From the NCBI RefSeq assembly GCF_000801105.2, contig NC_079514.1:25460293-25524292 (forward strand): DNA of 64,000 nucleotides. Reading direction: 5' to 3'. Below the pieces are notes generated by a model. The model worked only from the letters and a program-made list of their open reading frames with translations, was not told the DNA's origin and did no database searches. The translations under genes and the position numbers were made by a program. Below, one piece after another: positions 44,320 through 55,391 of the stretch. This DNA comes from Raphanus sativus (Eukaryota > Streptophyta > Magnoliopsida > Brassicales > Brassicaceae). Numbering within the stretch: position 1 is the first letter of the stretch; the number at the start of each line of letters is the position of its first letter.

Positions 44320-45364
44320 AATCTTATGGGGTTGGATTGGTGAATCTGACAGCGAAGCAGCTGATGTACAGAAGGGTTGGTCTTCTGTTCAGGTTTGATT
44401 TCTTAACCTAACGTGGTATGAAAAATAAGGTTTTGGGATACTAGTTACTTGTTGTCTAAGTTAGGCTTTCAATTTGATCAGGGAGTCCCGAGAACTGTTC
44501 TCTTGGACACAAAGACGGGGAAGAACTTAATCCAGTGGCCAGTTAAGGAAATCAAATCTCTAAGATTAACAAGCAGGAAGTTCCAAAAGAAGGTTAGACC
44601 AGGGACAGTGGTTCCGGTCGATGTAGGTCCCGCAAGTCAGCTAGACATAGAGGCTGAGTTCAAGATCAAGAAGGACGATCTCGAAGTAATCTTTGGAGAT
44701 GACTCTGTGGAGGACGACAAGGAATTCAGTTGTGAAAGTAGCGGTGGAGCCACCGCACCTGGGGCTTTAGGACCTTTTGGATTCTCTGTTCTTGCTGACG
44801 AAAGCTTGTCGGAACAAACTCCGGTTTACTTCTATGTGACTAAGGGGAAAGATTGTAAACTCAAGACTTTCTTCTGCACTGACACCTCAAGGTAAGCAAT
44901 TCTTGTTTAACATATTAACCAATCAACAAATTTCCTTTTAATCATATATTAATCAAAGTAACTCTTAATCAATAGGTCGACCATGGCAAACGATGTTGTG
45001 AAACCAGTATACGGAAGCTTCGTACCTGTCCTAAAAGGAGAGAAATTGACCATGAGAATCTTGGTGATACACTGATACACTATATATTTAAACCTATTAA
45101 TAGTTCCTAGGTATTCATACAATAGTTTCAACGAACAACAACTAATTTAATTAAATGTTGCTAATTTAAAATCATTTATAGGTGGATCATTCGATAGTCG
45201 AAGGATTTGGACAAGGTGGAAGAACATGTATTACTTCACGGGTATATCCAACAAAAGCCATCTATGGAGCTGCAAAGCTATTCTTGTTCAATAACGCGAT
45301 TGATGCGACTATCACGGCGTCTTTTAAGGTCTGGCAAATGAACAGCGCTTTTATTCATCCTTAA

Positions 45365-45734
45365 TCTGCTGCAGACGATCTCGGTGTTTCTTCTAGCACC
45401 TGATTATTATCTACAAACATTATCCTCTTTTTTTCTCTACTATTTTGATTGTTGTTATATAATAATGGGTGTGTGATTGATTCATCATATGATATGAGTC
45501 ACGAAACTAAAAATGAAATTTCTTTTTTCATTTTATTTAAGTAAAATGGACTGCGTTCATTGACTGCTCCAGTTGTAGAATACGAAAACCCTTTCTTTTT
45601 AACAAAGTTTTTAACAAAAATCAAATCCTAAAGTCAACTACTGTTCTGGGATATAAAGTATTTATACCAAAAATTAAGGGCCTCAACGACTCATGGTTTT
45701 GGAGACTATGAGCTATGATACAACAACAATGAAG
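45365..45734. other. Invertase 3' flank; nothing else seen
   Basis: After the TAA at 45362 the same frame stays open to a TGA at 45401-45403, suggesting the ancestral stop lay there. AT-rich beyond that. Confidence 0.4.
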
Positions 45735-45960
45735 AGATGACCTCATCTTACTTAAGTAGATTAGTTTTGAACTTGAAAAACAACAAACAGAGACATGAAA
45801 CAGAAACAGAAACTAAAAAACGCTTGTTGAAAAACAACAAACAGAGACATGAAACAGAAGTAGCCATAGTTTTGAACTTGAAAAACAACAAACAGAGACA
45901 TGAAGAACAACAAACAGAGACTTCAACTTAAACTAATTCTTGAACTTAAACTGAGACTTG
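45735..45960. repeat. Tandem repeat of AACAACAAACAGAGACATGA
   Basis: Four copies of AACAACAAACAGAGACNTNA (from about 45779, 45834, 45885 and 45906), spaced 55, 51 and 21 bp, with GAACTTGAAA/TTGAACTTAAAC between them. It translates as a short repetitive frame with no recognised domain. Confidence 0.7.
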
Positions 45961-46206
45961 AACTTAAACTTCTTCTTCAGACAACATTAAGACAACAACT
46001 CAGTAATGAGCTTCTTCTTGAGAGCTTCTTCATAATCATGTAGCGGTTCTTGTTTTCCAATTAAACTATCTTCAGTTCATATTTCTAATACAACACTAGT
46101 TCTTCACACAAAGCAAAAAGAAACAATATACCAGTAAAACAACCATACATACACTAGATTCATCACTGATCGTCAAAGAAGAAGGGACAAGGGAGGTGCT
46201 TCTTAC

Positions 46207-46591
46207 AGTGCTGCCAAACGTTTCCGGAGAGATCTTGAGCCTTCTTGGTGGCGTCTGCAGCCTTCTTCCCCCATTTTCCAAGCGTGTCCTTCACAGAGTT
46301 CATTGTATCTGTCCCCCAAAACCAAAATCGATCAATCAATTAAACACATAAATTCGAGATCGGATGATGCGAAGTAGCTTACTCTTGGGGACAGTGGAAG
46401 GAAAGACGTAGGGATTGAACTCCGACGACATGGTGGTGGCGGCGTTGCCGGAGATGGGAGAAGGAGGAGGATTGACGTCGTTGGGATCGAGCTTAGGGTA
46501 AGGAGTGATAGTCAGAGGATTGAGGAGCTTTGGGCTCTGATTCGGAGGGAGTAGAGATCCGGCTGGCGTCGTGATTCTCTTGCCCACTCAT
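46207..46591 (-). pseudogene. FIP1: 5' exons of an FIP1/GEM-like (GRAM-domain) gene
   Basis: The start MSGQENHDASRIS (ATG at 46591) matches the N terminus of Arabidopsis FH-interacting protein 1. Exon 1 (46591-46383) shifts frame near 46510: SSDY is followed, one base later, by TPYPKLDPNDVNPPPSPISG. It ends at a GTAAGC donor. Exon 2 (46308-46207) reads TMNSVKDTLGKWGKKAADAT...LSGNVWQH and ends at a GTAAGA donor. The exons for the GRAM domain should lie further left, but 45400-46200 contains none. The gene is truncated and frameshifted. TTC and GA simple repeats lie just upstream (46604-46684), as in a 5' UTR/promoter. Confidence 0.82.
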
Positions 46592-46963
46592 GCTTTGATT
46601 CTTCTTCTTCTTCTTCTTCTTCTTCGCTATTCTTCCGTTTTTTTTTCTACGGGAGAGAAATAGAGATGAGAGAGAGAGAGAGAGTTCAACGTATGACGCG
46701 TGTCCATAAGCTACGTCTCTTCCGTCCCCTAATTAAACAACGTTGCTTCTATTAAAAGATAATTTTTATTTTTTTCAAATTATAATTAACCTAACAATCA
46801 TGATAAACAACAGCGATAATGATAGCTCTAATGAAATTACGAGAAACATCTCCTTACTATTAAAAGAGAAACACTTTTAAAAAGTAACCTTCAAAGTGTA
46901 AAATATTTACAGACATGCCATTTACTGACTTGTCAACATGAGAGTTCTCCTCATAGTACTTTT

Positions 46964-48258
46964 TTTTTTTTGCTAAATGGTAAATATCATTGACCGTCAA
47001 TGAAGGTTCGGTTACAAAGCTAGCTGCAACCACATTCTGCCATAGCTATTTTGATCCTAGTGATCGCAAAAAAAAGTAAAAAAACCACTAGGATACAAGA
47101 AATTAACTCCAAGCTACACACAAAGGAGCCTTGAAGTTAATAGGTTCAGCTCAAGTAAAACAACAATATAATCCCCTAATGGAAGCCTTCTTGCATAAGC
47201 AAGAGAATAGCCAGTGAAGATCAGCCGAGTACTCACCGAAGTGGCTCCAAGCAGGCATCGACGGATGCGTCTGGCATACGCTCCGGAGCTCCGCTGGAGG
47301 AGGACCTCGACCAAGCATCCAAACTATCTCGACTGAGAGACAAAGACTCTGCCTTTGCAACGCTGTGGAACACTGAAGCTCGAGTTACGGTCAAGCGTTG
47401 GCGGTACAAACAAGCTCCCAAACCGCCCACGCGACATACTAGATACAGCAGAAACAACGAAGGAGCACAATGCCAAACTTGTCGGAGCTTTGAACAGGGG
47501 CATGAAGCACAGCAGGAGACAAAACTCTCCTAGAAAGCATGGATCGCACAAGGTAATAGAGAACTCCACTGAAAAGCCTGCGCGTCTCCACGTGAGGTTG
47601 TCCTCAAACCCTAGCAGAGGACGTCGGTAGCAAGAAAGGGAGTCGAACATATCACCCTAGAAACCATGGTTGCTGTCACTTGAGCTAAAGGAGATGTCCC
47701 CAACGAGCTCCTCAGATTCGCCGTTTCGTCTCAGACCATGGAAAGAGACGGGGAAGCTCTACAATTGCGACCGACGGAGGAGAGAGGGGAGAGCAGAGGA
47801 GACGTAAAGTCGGAGAAGAAGAGGCAGTGACGCCCTTCATTCCGACACATCCCCGCGGCGGAACTGACCCAGAACCGCCTTCAGACAAACCCTAGATCTA
47901 CCTAAACGACGGTGCCTCCTGTACGCAAACGAACTGTCTCGACATTGCCTCTCTCCAGAAATGCTGGGAACGCACCCAAACATCAATTCTCCACCGGATC
48001 TGACCACAATCCGGCGAGAGCCAGAGCAAGAGGAGCAAGGAGGAAGAGAGGAGCTCGTCGCGAACAAGGAAAGAGGAATTGGATATAGGGAGAGAAGGGA
48101 TGGCGGATCGACGGGACGCACCCTCTGCCGACCACCTTAAAGAAGAAGCTAATTGGATCTGGCCGAGAAGAAAGGCGTTTGGGGGAAAGAGAACAGAGAG
48201 AAAAAATCGCCTTCTCTTGCCTCTCTCTTCGTTAGCTGCTATACAACTTTTGGATTTG
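46964..48258 (-). mobile_element. Non-LTR retroposon without coding capacity
   Basis: A 1.3-kb insertion with a 13-bp TSD, TCATAGTACTTTT (46951-46963 and 48259-48271), and a T-run (46961-46971) as minus-strand poly(A). GC-rich 47220-48180 against a very AT-rich host. Frames up to 108 codons exist on both strands but none resembles gag, endonuclease or RT. Probably an internally deleted LINE or a Sadhu-type element. Confidence 0.78.
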
Positions 48259-48271
48259 TCATAGTACTTTT

Positions 48272-50600
48272 AAATATAGTCATTCATAACTAGAGTAATT
48301 ACTAACAATGCTACTGGTCTTACTTTATATACAAACTGACAACGATACTAATAAAGTTGTATATCGTATAGTTTCATAATAACTGTGGTGTACTCTTTCA
48401 CACCTGATTGGAAACCTATATTCCACTATCTAAACCGAAAAATAAATTTACCAAGACATAAGTTCAAAGAGTAGAACTAATGCATTATATCCTGCAAAAG
48501 AATGGTTCAAGTAACCTGCAAAAGAATGGTTCAAGTAAATAACTTCATCAAAAACATATATGATTTATATCTGGCTGTTGAGTCACAACTGAACTGGAAA
48601 TAATAATAAAAACATTAGCAAACGATTGCAGAACAAGATAAGTTTTTGAGTGGTCCAGAACGGTTTTTCATGGGTACTTTCAAATGAAACAACCCAAGAT
48701 TTAATTTCCACATTTTAATTAAAACAAAATACTAAAAATTAAGGTCCTTCTAATACTCGAAGAGAATTAATAATTGAGTTTTAGGAAACTTAGGACAGTC
48801 ATAAAGACTGCGATATTTAAAATCCCGCACTTGGTCAACACGCAAATTTGTGTTACACTGCAATCTACCTACGGAATTTGGAAACAAAGATAATTTATCA
48901 TAAATACTGAGTATAATCTTTAAATTGAGCTTTCTCATCACGCAAATTTTAGTCAATGCAATGATCTTCATTCGAAAATTACCGCAAGTATATTGTCCAC
49001 TCCGTTTTTTTTCAAATATAGTTCAATGTCACTAAGACATTGATTGGTAGATCATTAGCATAAGATTATGTTCTATATTATCTAATCAACATTTTGTTAA
49101 AAGACATTTAGAAAATCATTTATCAAATGCTAATGTTCTCCAAATTTTATTTGTTGAATACTCTAATATAAAGTTTTTAGTAGAGCATTTGCATTTAAAA
49201 TTTGTAAAATTAAGAAAACATATAACTAATCTATTTACTTAATTTCATAATATCATAAAACTATTTTAATACAAAATAATAAAATTTAAAATAAAAGTAT
49301 ATTTTTAAATTATATTTATATATAATTAAATTATATTTATATATAATTATATATTAATATTAATATTTATATTTTATACATTTTCAGTTATATTTTTTTT
49401 TATATTTTAAATGATATTTTATATATTTTAGAATATATTTTATATATTGAGAATAATATTTTATATATTTTAAATTATATTTTACATATTTTAGTTATAT
49501 TTTATATTTTTAAATTTAATTTGATATATTTTAATTATATTTTAAATATTATTTTTTGTATAATAGTTCAATTATTTATATATATTATATTAACTAAATA
49601 TATATTTTTATATTTTATAGATAACTAAGTTAAATATTTATATATAAATAAATTATGTTTTAAATGTGAAATATTATTCAAAATATATTTTTAATTGTAA
49701 AATTTATGACTAACATCTTTATAGAAACATAATTTTTAATATAAATAAATAAATTATACATATAGTAATATATTAAAAAATATATTATATATTATTTTTA
49801 TAATAATTTTAAATAGCACATACATAATGCTCTATCTATCACTTTATTAAACAATTAAGCAAAAGCTTACTGCTTCTTCGAACCATCTTACTTTTAATAC
49901 TATGAGTGTTATTCATTGCATTGGTTTAGTTCTTCATCATTAATGTGTATACATACTTTCAAATTTTTTTGTATAATAGATATTTGTGGATTTGTAAAAT
50001 TGTAGAAAAAAACTGAATTTTATAAATAAATATAAGAGCTAAAATTTTGAAAAACTGTAAAATAGTAGATTAGTTTTATAAATGAATATTACCGCTAAAA
50101 TTTTTGAAAACTCATGAACATATATCAATATTTTCATTTTTGTAAATCTTAAGTAACTTTATGTTTTAGATGTATAAAGTATAAATTAAAAATATTCTAA
50201 ATAATCTTAACTATAAAAATTCATAATGGTTTATATTCTTATTATAGGTATATTATGCTTTATTAATATATTGAAAAATAGTAAGCCTTATAGAATTTTT
50301 ACTGCTATTTAGGTTTGATTAAAGTTTGTAGATTTGTTTTTCTTTTTGTAGTTCATTATATAGAAAATTTAAATTAAAATTAAAAATTCAACAAACAAAT
50401 ATGCAAAAATGAATAAACATCTTAATAGTAGAAATTATAAAATATTTTTAGTTAATCAATGATATTTTCGTATATGTTATTATATTAATTTCTTAATAAT
50501 CTAAAAAATACAGATATAAATAAATATTTTTATTAATTTAAAATATATATTATGCTTTTTAATATTATGTTTTAAAGCTATGCTTATTTTTTTAACATCA
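48272..50600. other. AT-rich Helitron interior, no gene seen
   Basis: Runs of ATATTTTATATATTTTA (49380-49620) and no coding potential. The 49900-50600 part resembles the interior of the Helitron at 12921-20065, consistent with the minus-strand Helitron end at 50943. Confidence 0.5.
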
Positions 50601-50943
50601 AACTGTCTGTTGTGAAATTTCCTTTTTTTTGGTGACAAAAAATGAAATCACATTATATATATATAGTACATTTTTATAAAATATGCTTTCTTTCCTTTTT
50701 TGTAAATATTATTTTCCTTTTAATTATATTAATATTTGCTTTTTATTATATATGTTATTTGAAAAATATAAAAAGGAAAAGTAAAATTAAAAACTTAATT
50801 TGCATAAATTATTTAAAAGCTTTTAGTAATGATAATTAAATATTATATTTTAATTCATTAAAGGTGCCTATGTAATTAACTATCGTAAAATTAACGTGAA
50901 TGCAACACGTAGAAAACTGACTTATCAGTTAATATTATAGAGA
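50600..50943 (-). mobile_element. 5' end of a second, nested Helitron
   Basis: The minus strand begins TCTCTATAATATTAACTGATAAG at 50943 (preceded by A), the same family as 20065 and 39659. Similarity continues to about 50600, marked by CGTGTTGCATTCACG and TACATAGGCACC. Its 3' end was not found. Confidence 0.55.
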
Positions 50944-51135
50944 TTTATCATTTTTTGTATAGTATGTATTCAAAAGGGTTCCCACCAACCGTTAAAAATG
51001 TTCATTCATAAACATTTATTATTACATAAATAGTTCTATGCATTCCTTTTCAATTCTATTTATTATAAACTTTTAAATTTAATTATAATTCACACTATGT
51101 TATAAATGTTACCCAAAAATACACCATGCAAACTA

Positions 51136-51375
51136 CTCACTCCGTTTCATATTAAGTGTCGTTCTAACTTTTAATTTTTGTTTCATTGTAAGTGTCGTTT
51201 TTTATTTCCATTGCATATGTTACATAAATTTTCGAATTTTTGCCCTTTGTTTAATTTATTAACTCATAAAAACCAAACAAAAATTACATTTAGTAGGGAT
51301 AAAACAAGAAATTTAATAATTTTCTTAATTTGTGTGCAAAAATCTTAAACGACACTTATATTGAAATGGAGGGAA
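51136..51375. mobile_element. Stowaway-type MITE (Tc1/mariner)
   Basis: 240 bp flanked by TA. Ends are CTCACTCCGTTTCATATTAA and TTCCCTCCATTTCAATATAA, continuing as AAGTGTCGTT on both sides. These are classic Stowaway termini. Confidence 0.85.
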
Positions 51376-51542
51376 TATTATTTACTAATTCCATTTATCA
51401 TTTTCCACATGTTTAAGTATATAACGCAACATATTGAACATGTTTGTATCCATTAAATTTATGTGGAATATATATAACATGTTAAATACAATAAATTTTA
51501 AATCAAACTCTCATCCCGCGCATGGCGCGAATCTCATCCTAG

Positions 51543-52300
51543 TAGTTTTATTAATATCAGTGCTTATCGGAGTAAGTCTGATCATATGTACTAATAATTA
51601 TATTGACAATGGCTACTTTCTTTTAATCAAACTTTTTTCTCTTCTCTTTCTACATCTTCTCTCTAGAAAAGAAACTTCTTTTTGCGCTAATCTCTGCCTC
51701 TTTAGTTTCTGGTGCTCTTTTCGCTGCGATGCCATGACAGACTCACCCTTTCTTTCTTTATTTCTAGTCCTTAGCCGTTGCTTCATATTCGAATTTAGTG
51801 GGTCTTTGGTTAATGGATGTGCATGTTTCTTTTGGCGGTTCTTGTTACGACAAGATGGTGGTTTTGGTGCGGTAGTCATGCATGTCCGTGGTCTTTAAAG
51901 GTCGAGATCCAGTTCAATGCTGCCTTTTAGCTGTGCGGTCCTTTTCCCTATTTTGTCACATCTGGAGCTTCCAGAGAGATAAGTCGACGGTGGACAGGAG
52001 ACCGTGATTCATTACGATGGGGAGGTTTTGGTGTGCTTGAACTAATGAGTAAACTCGATGTTTGGAGGACATCAGTGAATCTTGAAATGAGACCCCAACA
52101 GCGTCTGACTACGAAAACAGAAGAAATCGACCGGACCTGCACCAACATATTTTTCCCCCTCTCAATGAGTCTTCTTGTTTATAGCACTTTATGTTTGGGT
52201 CAAAATTGGTCATGGAAAAATCAACGGCTAAAAACCTTCCAGAAATTGTGCCTTACGCAAAAATGAGCTGGAAATGTCAAAGAAACTATACGGCATAATC
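51543..52300. other. No gene seen
   Basis: An open frame ends at 51898 but has no recognised domain and starts inside the Helitron. The 51860-52150 part is less AT-rich and may be repeat-derived. Confidence 0.35.
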
Positions 52301-52634
52301 CAAACCAATTTGCATAAGGATGCCATAATGAACTTCATATATTTCATCGCGGACAAGGAATAAAAAAAAATTCTATTCAAGCATGAAGAGATCGGAAAAC
52401 GTTCTTATTGAAGTTTTTTTGAGAAAATTGACAAATCTTACGAAAAAATCTTCATCAAACAAAATTCAAAAAATTTCTGCGGAAAAACATCACAGTATAA
52501 TCTATGAGATAATCTTCTTTAAAACAGCTTTTGAAAAATGTTTACGGAAAAACTTGCGTTAAACAAACGAAATAGTTCTAAAAATCTACGAAGCAATCAG
52601 CGAGAAAATAAGAATGGAAGAAAGTGATCAGCAC

Positions 52635-52935
52635 GGGCCCTCTCTCCCCACCCTAGGGCTGGCACGTCCCCTATCTCCCTGCCCTAGTCAGGAATGGCCC
52701 CTCTCTCCCCGCCCTAGGACGGAAACGGCCTCTCTCCCATCCTAGGATGGACACAAACCGTCTCTCCACGCCCTAGGATAGGCACAACCTCTACCCCCGC
52801 CCTAGGTTGGGCACTGACACTCTCTCCCCACCCTAAAGCAGGCATGTCCTCTCTCCCTGCCCTAGCGCGGGCACAGCCCCTCTCTCTCAGCCCTAGGGCG
52901 GTCACAGCCCCTCTCTCCTGGCACACCTCCTCCTG
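52635..52935. repeat. GC-rich minisatellite (CTCTCTCCCC-GCCCTAGG units)
   Basis: About nine or ten units of 28-33 bp built on CCTCTCTCCCCGCCCTAGG and GGCAC. It lies in a tract of TTTACGAAA-rich non-coding sequence (52330-52600) that recurs at 55020-55260. It looks like the internal minisatellite of another LARD-type element, comparable to the array at 42310-43545. Confidence 0.7.
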
Positions 52936-53099
52936 GCCGCCCTTAACTCCTCCATTTTGTTTTCTTTCGAGTCTCGATCGAAATATCTTTTTTTTTTCAT
53001 ACCAATCGAAGGATCCATTGAGATTTTACGAAGAAAACAAGCAACACATGTTTTCTCGTAAAAGTTCAAGTCAAAACATCAAGATGCTGTAAGTTAACT

Positions 53100-54011
53100 T
53101 AAACACCATCATATCCTTGACTTAATGAATTGATTTGGTTCAGTTTGTAAGACACAAGAGATAGAAAATGGACATTGGACAAAATCGACGATTTCTCCGA
53201 GAATAAACGTAAAAACGTGTAAATCATAAAACGGCCGGAAACGGAATAAAACAGGGCGAAATTCCACTTATAGTTTAAAATGATAACATGCCTGAATTTA
53301 ATGATGTTTTAAATTGACTTGGATAGGGATAAATGGAAAATAGGATAGATATGAAGTTTCCAAGATAAACATGAATCCTTAGGAAAACTTCTGCAAAGAG
53401 ATAAACTCGAGTCGGGAGCAGAAAGGGAAAGATGGCTAACCTTGGAGGCATATTTAAGGAGAGCCAAGATTTGGAGCACAGGAGGATTTTTTTTAGCTCT
53501 TAGAACTTTCTGCACTTAGAAACTTTAGGCATAATTTTTGACAAGTTTGTTTCTACGACTGGCACTTGATTATTAGACGAACTCGCACATGTAGTTTGGT
53601 CTCTTGTTCCACTCTTTAAACTGAACTACATTCGAGTTGATCCTCGAAAGGGGTACGTAGGTAGAGCGTTCCATAAGGTTCAGTCAGAAATCAACAATAC
53701 CTTTTTCGTATTTTTTCGTCGTATGTTATCAAGCTGCGACTCAACTGGATTTAAGATTTTAGGTGGCAAGAGCTAGGGAACTCGCTGACACTGCCGAAGC
53801 TTTTATAATCTTTTGTAATGATCCCAATGTACTTACGTGGATTCGAAATAAAGATCTACTTTTTCTAAATTTGTTTTGTTTTCTATATTTTCCGCATTTA
53901 ATTGGTCACTTTCGTTGGCTTTCGTAGAGAATCTGGACCTCAAAGAAAGTAGGGTTTTCTTTTTTTTCTCCTTTTACGGAAATCGACAGTGCGAATTTCT
54001 ATTCCCACAGT
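53100..54011 (+). repeat. LTR-like segment ending at a primer site
   Basis: GAAAGGGGTACGTAGG (53647) matches the GGGGTACGTAGGCA block of the LTR at 41859. At 54012 TTGGCACTAGAAGGTGGGG parallels the primer-site-like tract of that element. The left border is not resolved. Similar TTTACGAAA-rich sequence on both sides (52330-52600 and 55020-55260) suggests an interior-LTR-interior arrangement, but this is inference. Confidence 0.45.
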
Positions 54012-54030
54012 TTGGCACTAGAAGGTGGGG

Positions 54031-55391
54031 TAGGGCAGATTACTCTTACTCACACGGCCGCAAAACGCTTGATCGAAATGATGTTTGGAAATACGAAAGA
54101 CAGACTCGCAGCTCGCAACAACACCAGAGGTGGCTGCTCCAATGGCTAAAGCTTATGCAAACATCGCAGTGTTAAAAAAAAATCGAAAACCTAGTCGCGA
54201 CTTTTCACCACAGGAAGGGAACAAAAACGAGCTCGAGATTTCTTTTTCTAAACATAAATAGCAACAATAAAATCTATCAAAACCTGTACATTTCATCTCA
54301 TTACAGAATTGGAGAAATCTCAACGCATAAAGGTTCTAACAAAAGACGTATTCCTAAAATTTTCAGAAAAAAAAATTTGCTCTCCCAGAACTCGTGGAGA
54401 AAACCTAGAATACTCACGGAAAATAACGCACAAAAAATCGGGCACACATCTCGCCACTGTAGTGCTTCCGATTAACTTCTATAAATGTCTTAGGAGAAAT
54501 AAAACTTGTTTCCACTTTCCAAAATCGTGGAGAAACTCTAGATTATTTGCGGAAATAGGAGGAAGGTAATTCGGGTTCCCAGTTCACCACTTATATATTT
54601 ATTCCGAATAATTTTCAGAAAAATGAGATTGATTTCTATAAAAACACTCGAAACCTAAAACGGCTGACAAAGACTAAACAAAGCAAAACGAGGGATCATA
54701 TCCCTCACTGCTAAAACATTTTTTGAAACCCAAGATTTCATAAAAACTCGAGCGTCGCTTCTGCAGCAACATATTTTGCGAACTCTTGACGTTTTTCTAC
54801 CAAGCTTACTTCAGAAAAAAGTATCCAAAACTCCCTCGGATCGATCCTACGGAAACGAGAATTTTTTTGATTAAGTTTGGTCGCAATAATTAAGCTCGCC
54901 ACAGCTAGAGTTTCTGATATTAAAACACAGAAACAAAATTTTTGGAACAGTGGCAAAACATGATTTTTCCGAAAATGGCTCTCGTACAAACAAATTCGAA
55001 ACATATTTACAGAACAACTCACATAAAATTAAGCTCTACAACATTTTTACGAAACAGCTTTTGAAAAATAAACTAATAACATTTTTCAGAATAACTATCG
55101 TAAAATAATCTCGACATTTTTTACGAAATAACTTTCATAAAACTAAACTCGTCAATATTTTACGGAACATCGTTCATAATATTAAACAAGGTAGTATTTT
55201 ATGAAACAATTTTTGTAGAATACATTTGACATCATATACGAAACGACTCTCATAAATAAAACTCAAAGAGATGGACCGAGATCTGAGAAGTGAACTTCGC
55301 TGCCTATCGCTAGTCTCACCATCCCCTCCCTCCGATCACCTATGACCTCTCACCAAAGCCTCATCGCCTTATGAGTCTTCTTTGGCATCTC
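54031..55391. other. Non-coding interior of a LARD-like remnant
   Basis: AT-rich, with many variants of ATTTTTACGAAACA and CATAAAACTAAACTCG. No gag or pol frame. It ends at the next LTR. Confidence 0.4.

Larger units (their letters stand above)
31883..45364 (+). pseudogene. Vacuolar acid invertase (beta-fructofuranosidase, GH32), multiply interrupted
   Basis: Family role: hydrolyses sucrose in the vacuole. Exons: 1, 31883-32058 joined to 36903-37092 across a Copia element; 2, 39359-39367 (9 nt); 3, 40893-41137; 4, 41305-41858 joined to 44325-44392 across an LTR element; 5, 44482-44891; 6, 44976-45063; 7, 45182-45364. All introns are GT-AG. The N terminus has the single membrane anchor ([20 protein letters not shown]) of vacuolar precursors. 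Catalytic motifs are present: NDPNG split over exons 1-3, FRDP, and WECVDF, whose Val is typical of vacuolar enzymes. Lesions: an extra base near 37033; an extra A in the 37073-37081 run; TGA at 41488-41490; tandem GTAG at 41846-41853 that shifts frame into TAG; a probable early TAA at 45362. Exons 3, 5 and 6 are undamaged, so decay is recent. Confidence 0.93.
46849..51542 (+). mobile_element. Helitron with nested insertions
   Basis: A|TCTCCTTACTATTAAAAGAG at 46849 is the 5' end. The 3' end reads CGCGCATGGCGCGAATCTCATCCTAG|T at 51542, with a clean GC hairpin (CGCG/CGCG) 10 bp before CTAG. Inside are a retroposon (46964-48258), a minus-strand Helitron end (50943) and a Stowaway MITE (51136-51375). 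The rest is very AT-rich. No Rep/helicase frame. The two ends are paired on orientation and terminal rules, not on a sequenced empty site. Confidence 0.65.

Noticed and set aside
47324..47650. 108-codon minus frame in the 46964 retroposon
   Set aside because: GC-rich non-coding retroposon; overlapping frames on both strands are equally open and none matches gag or RT.
51434..51898. 154-codon frame
   Set aside because: Starts inside the Helitron and crosses its 3' end; hydrophobic but without a recognisable family.
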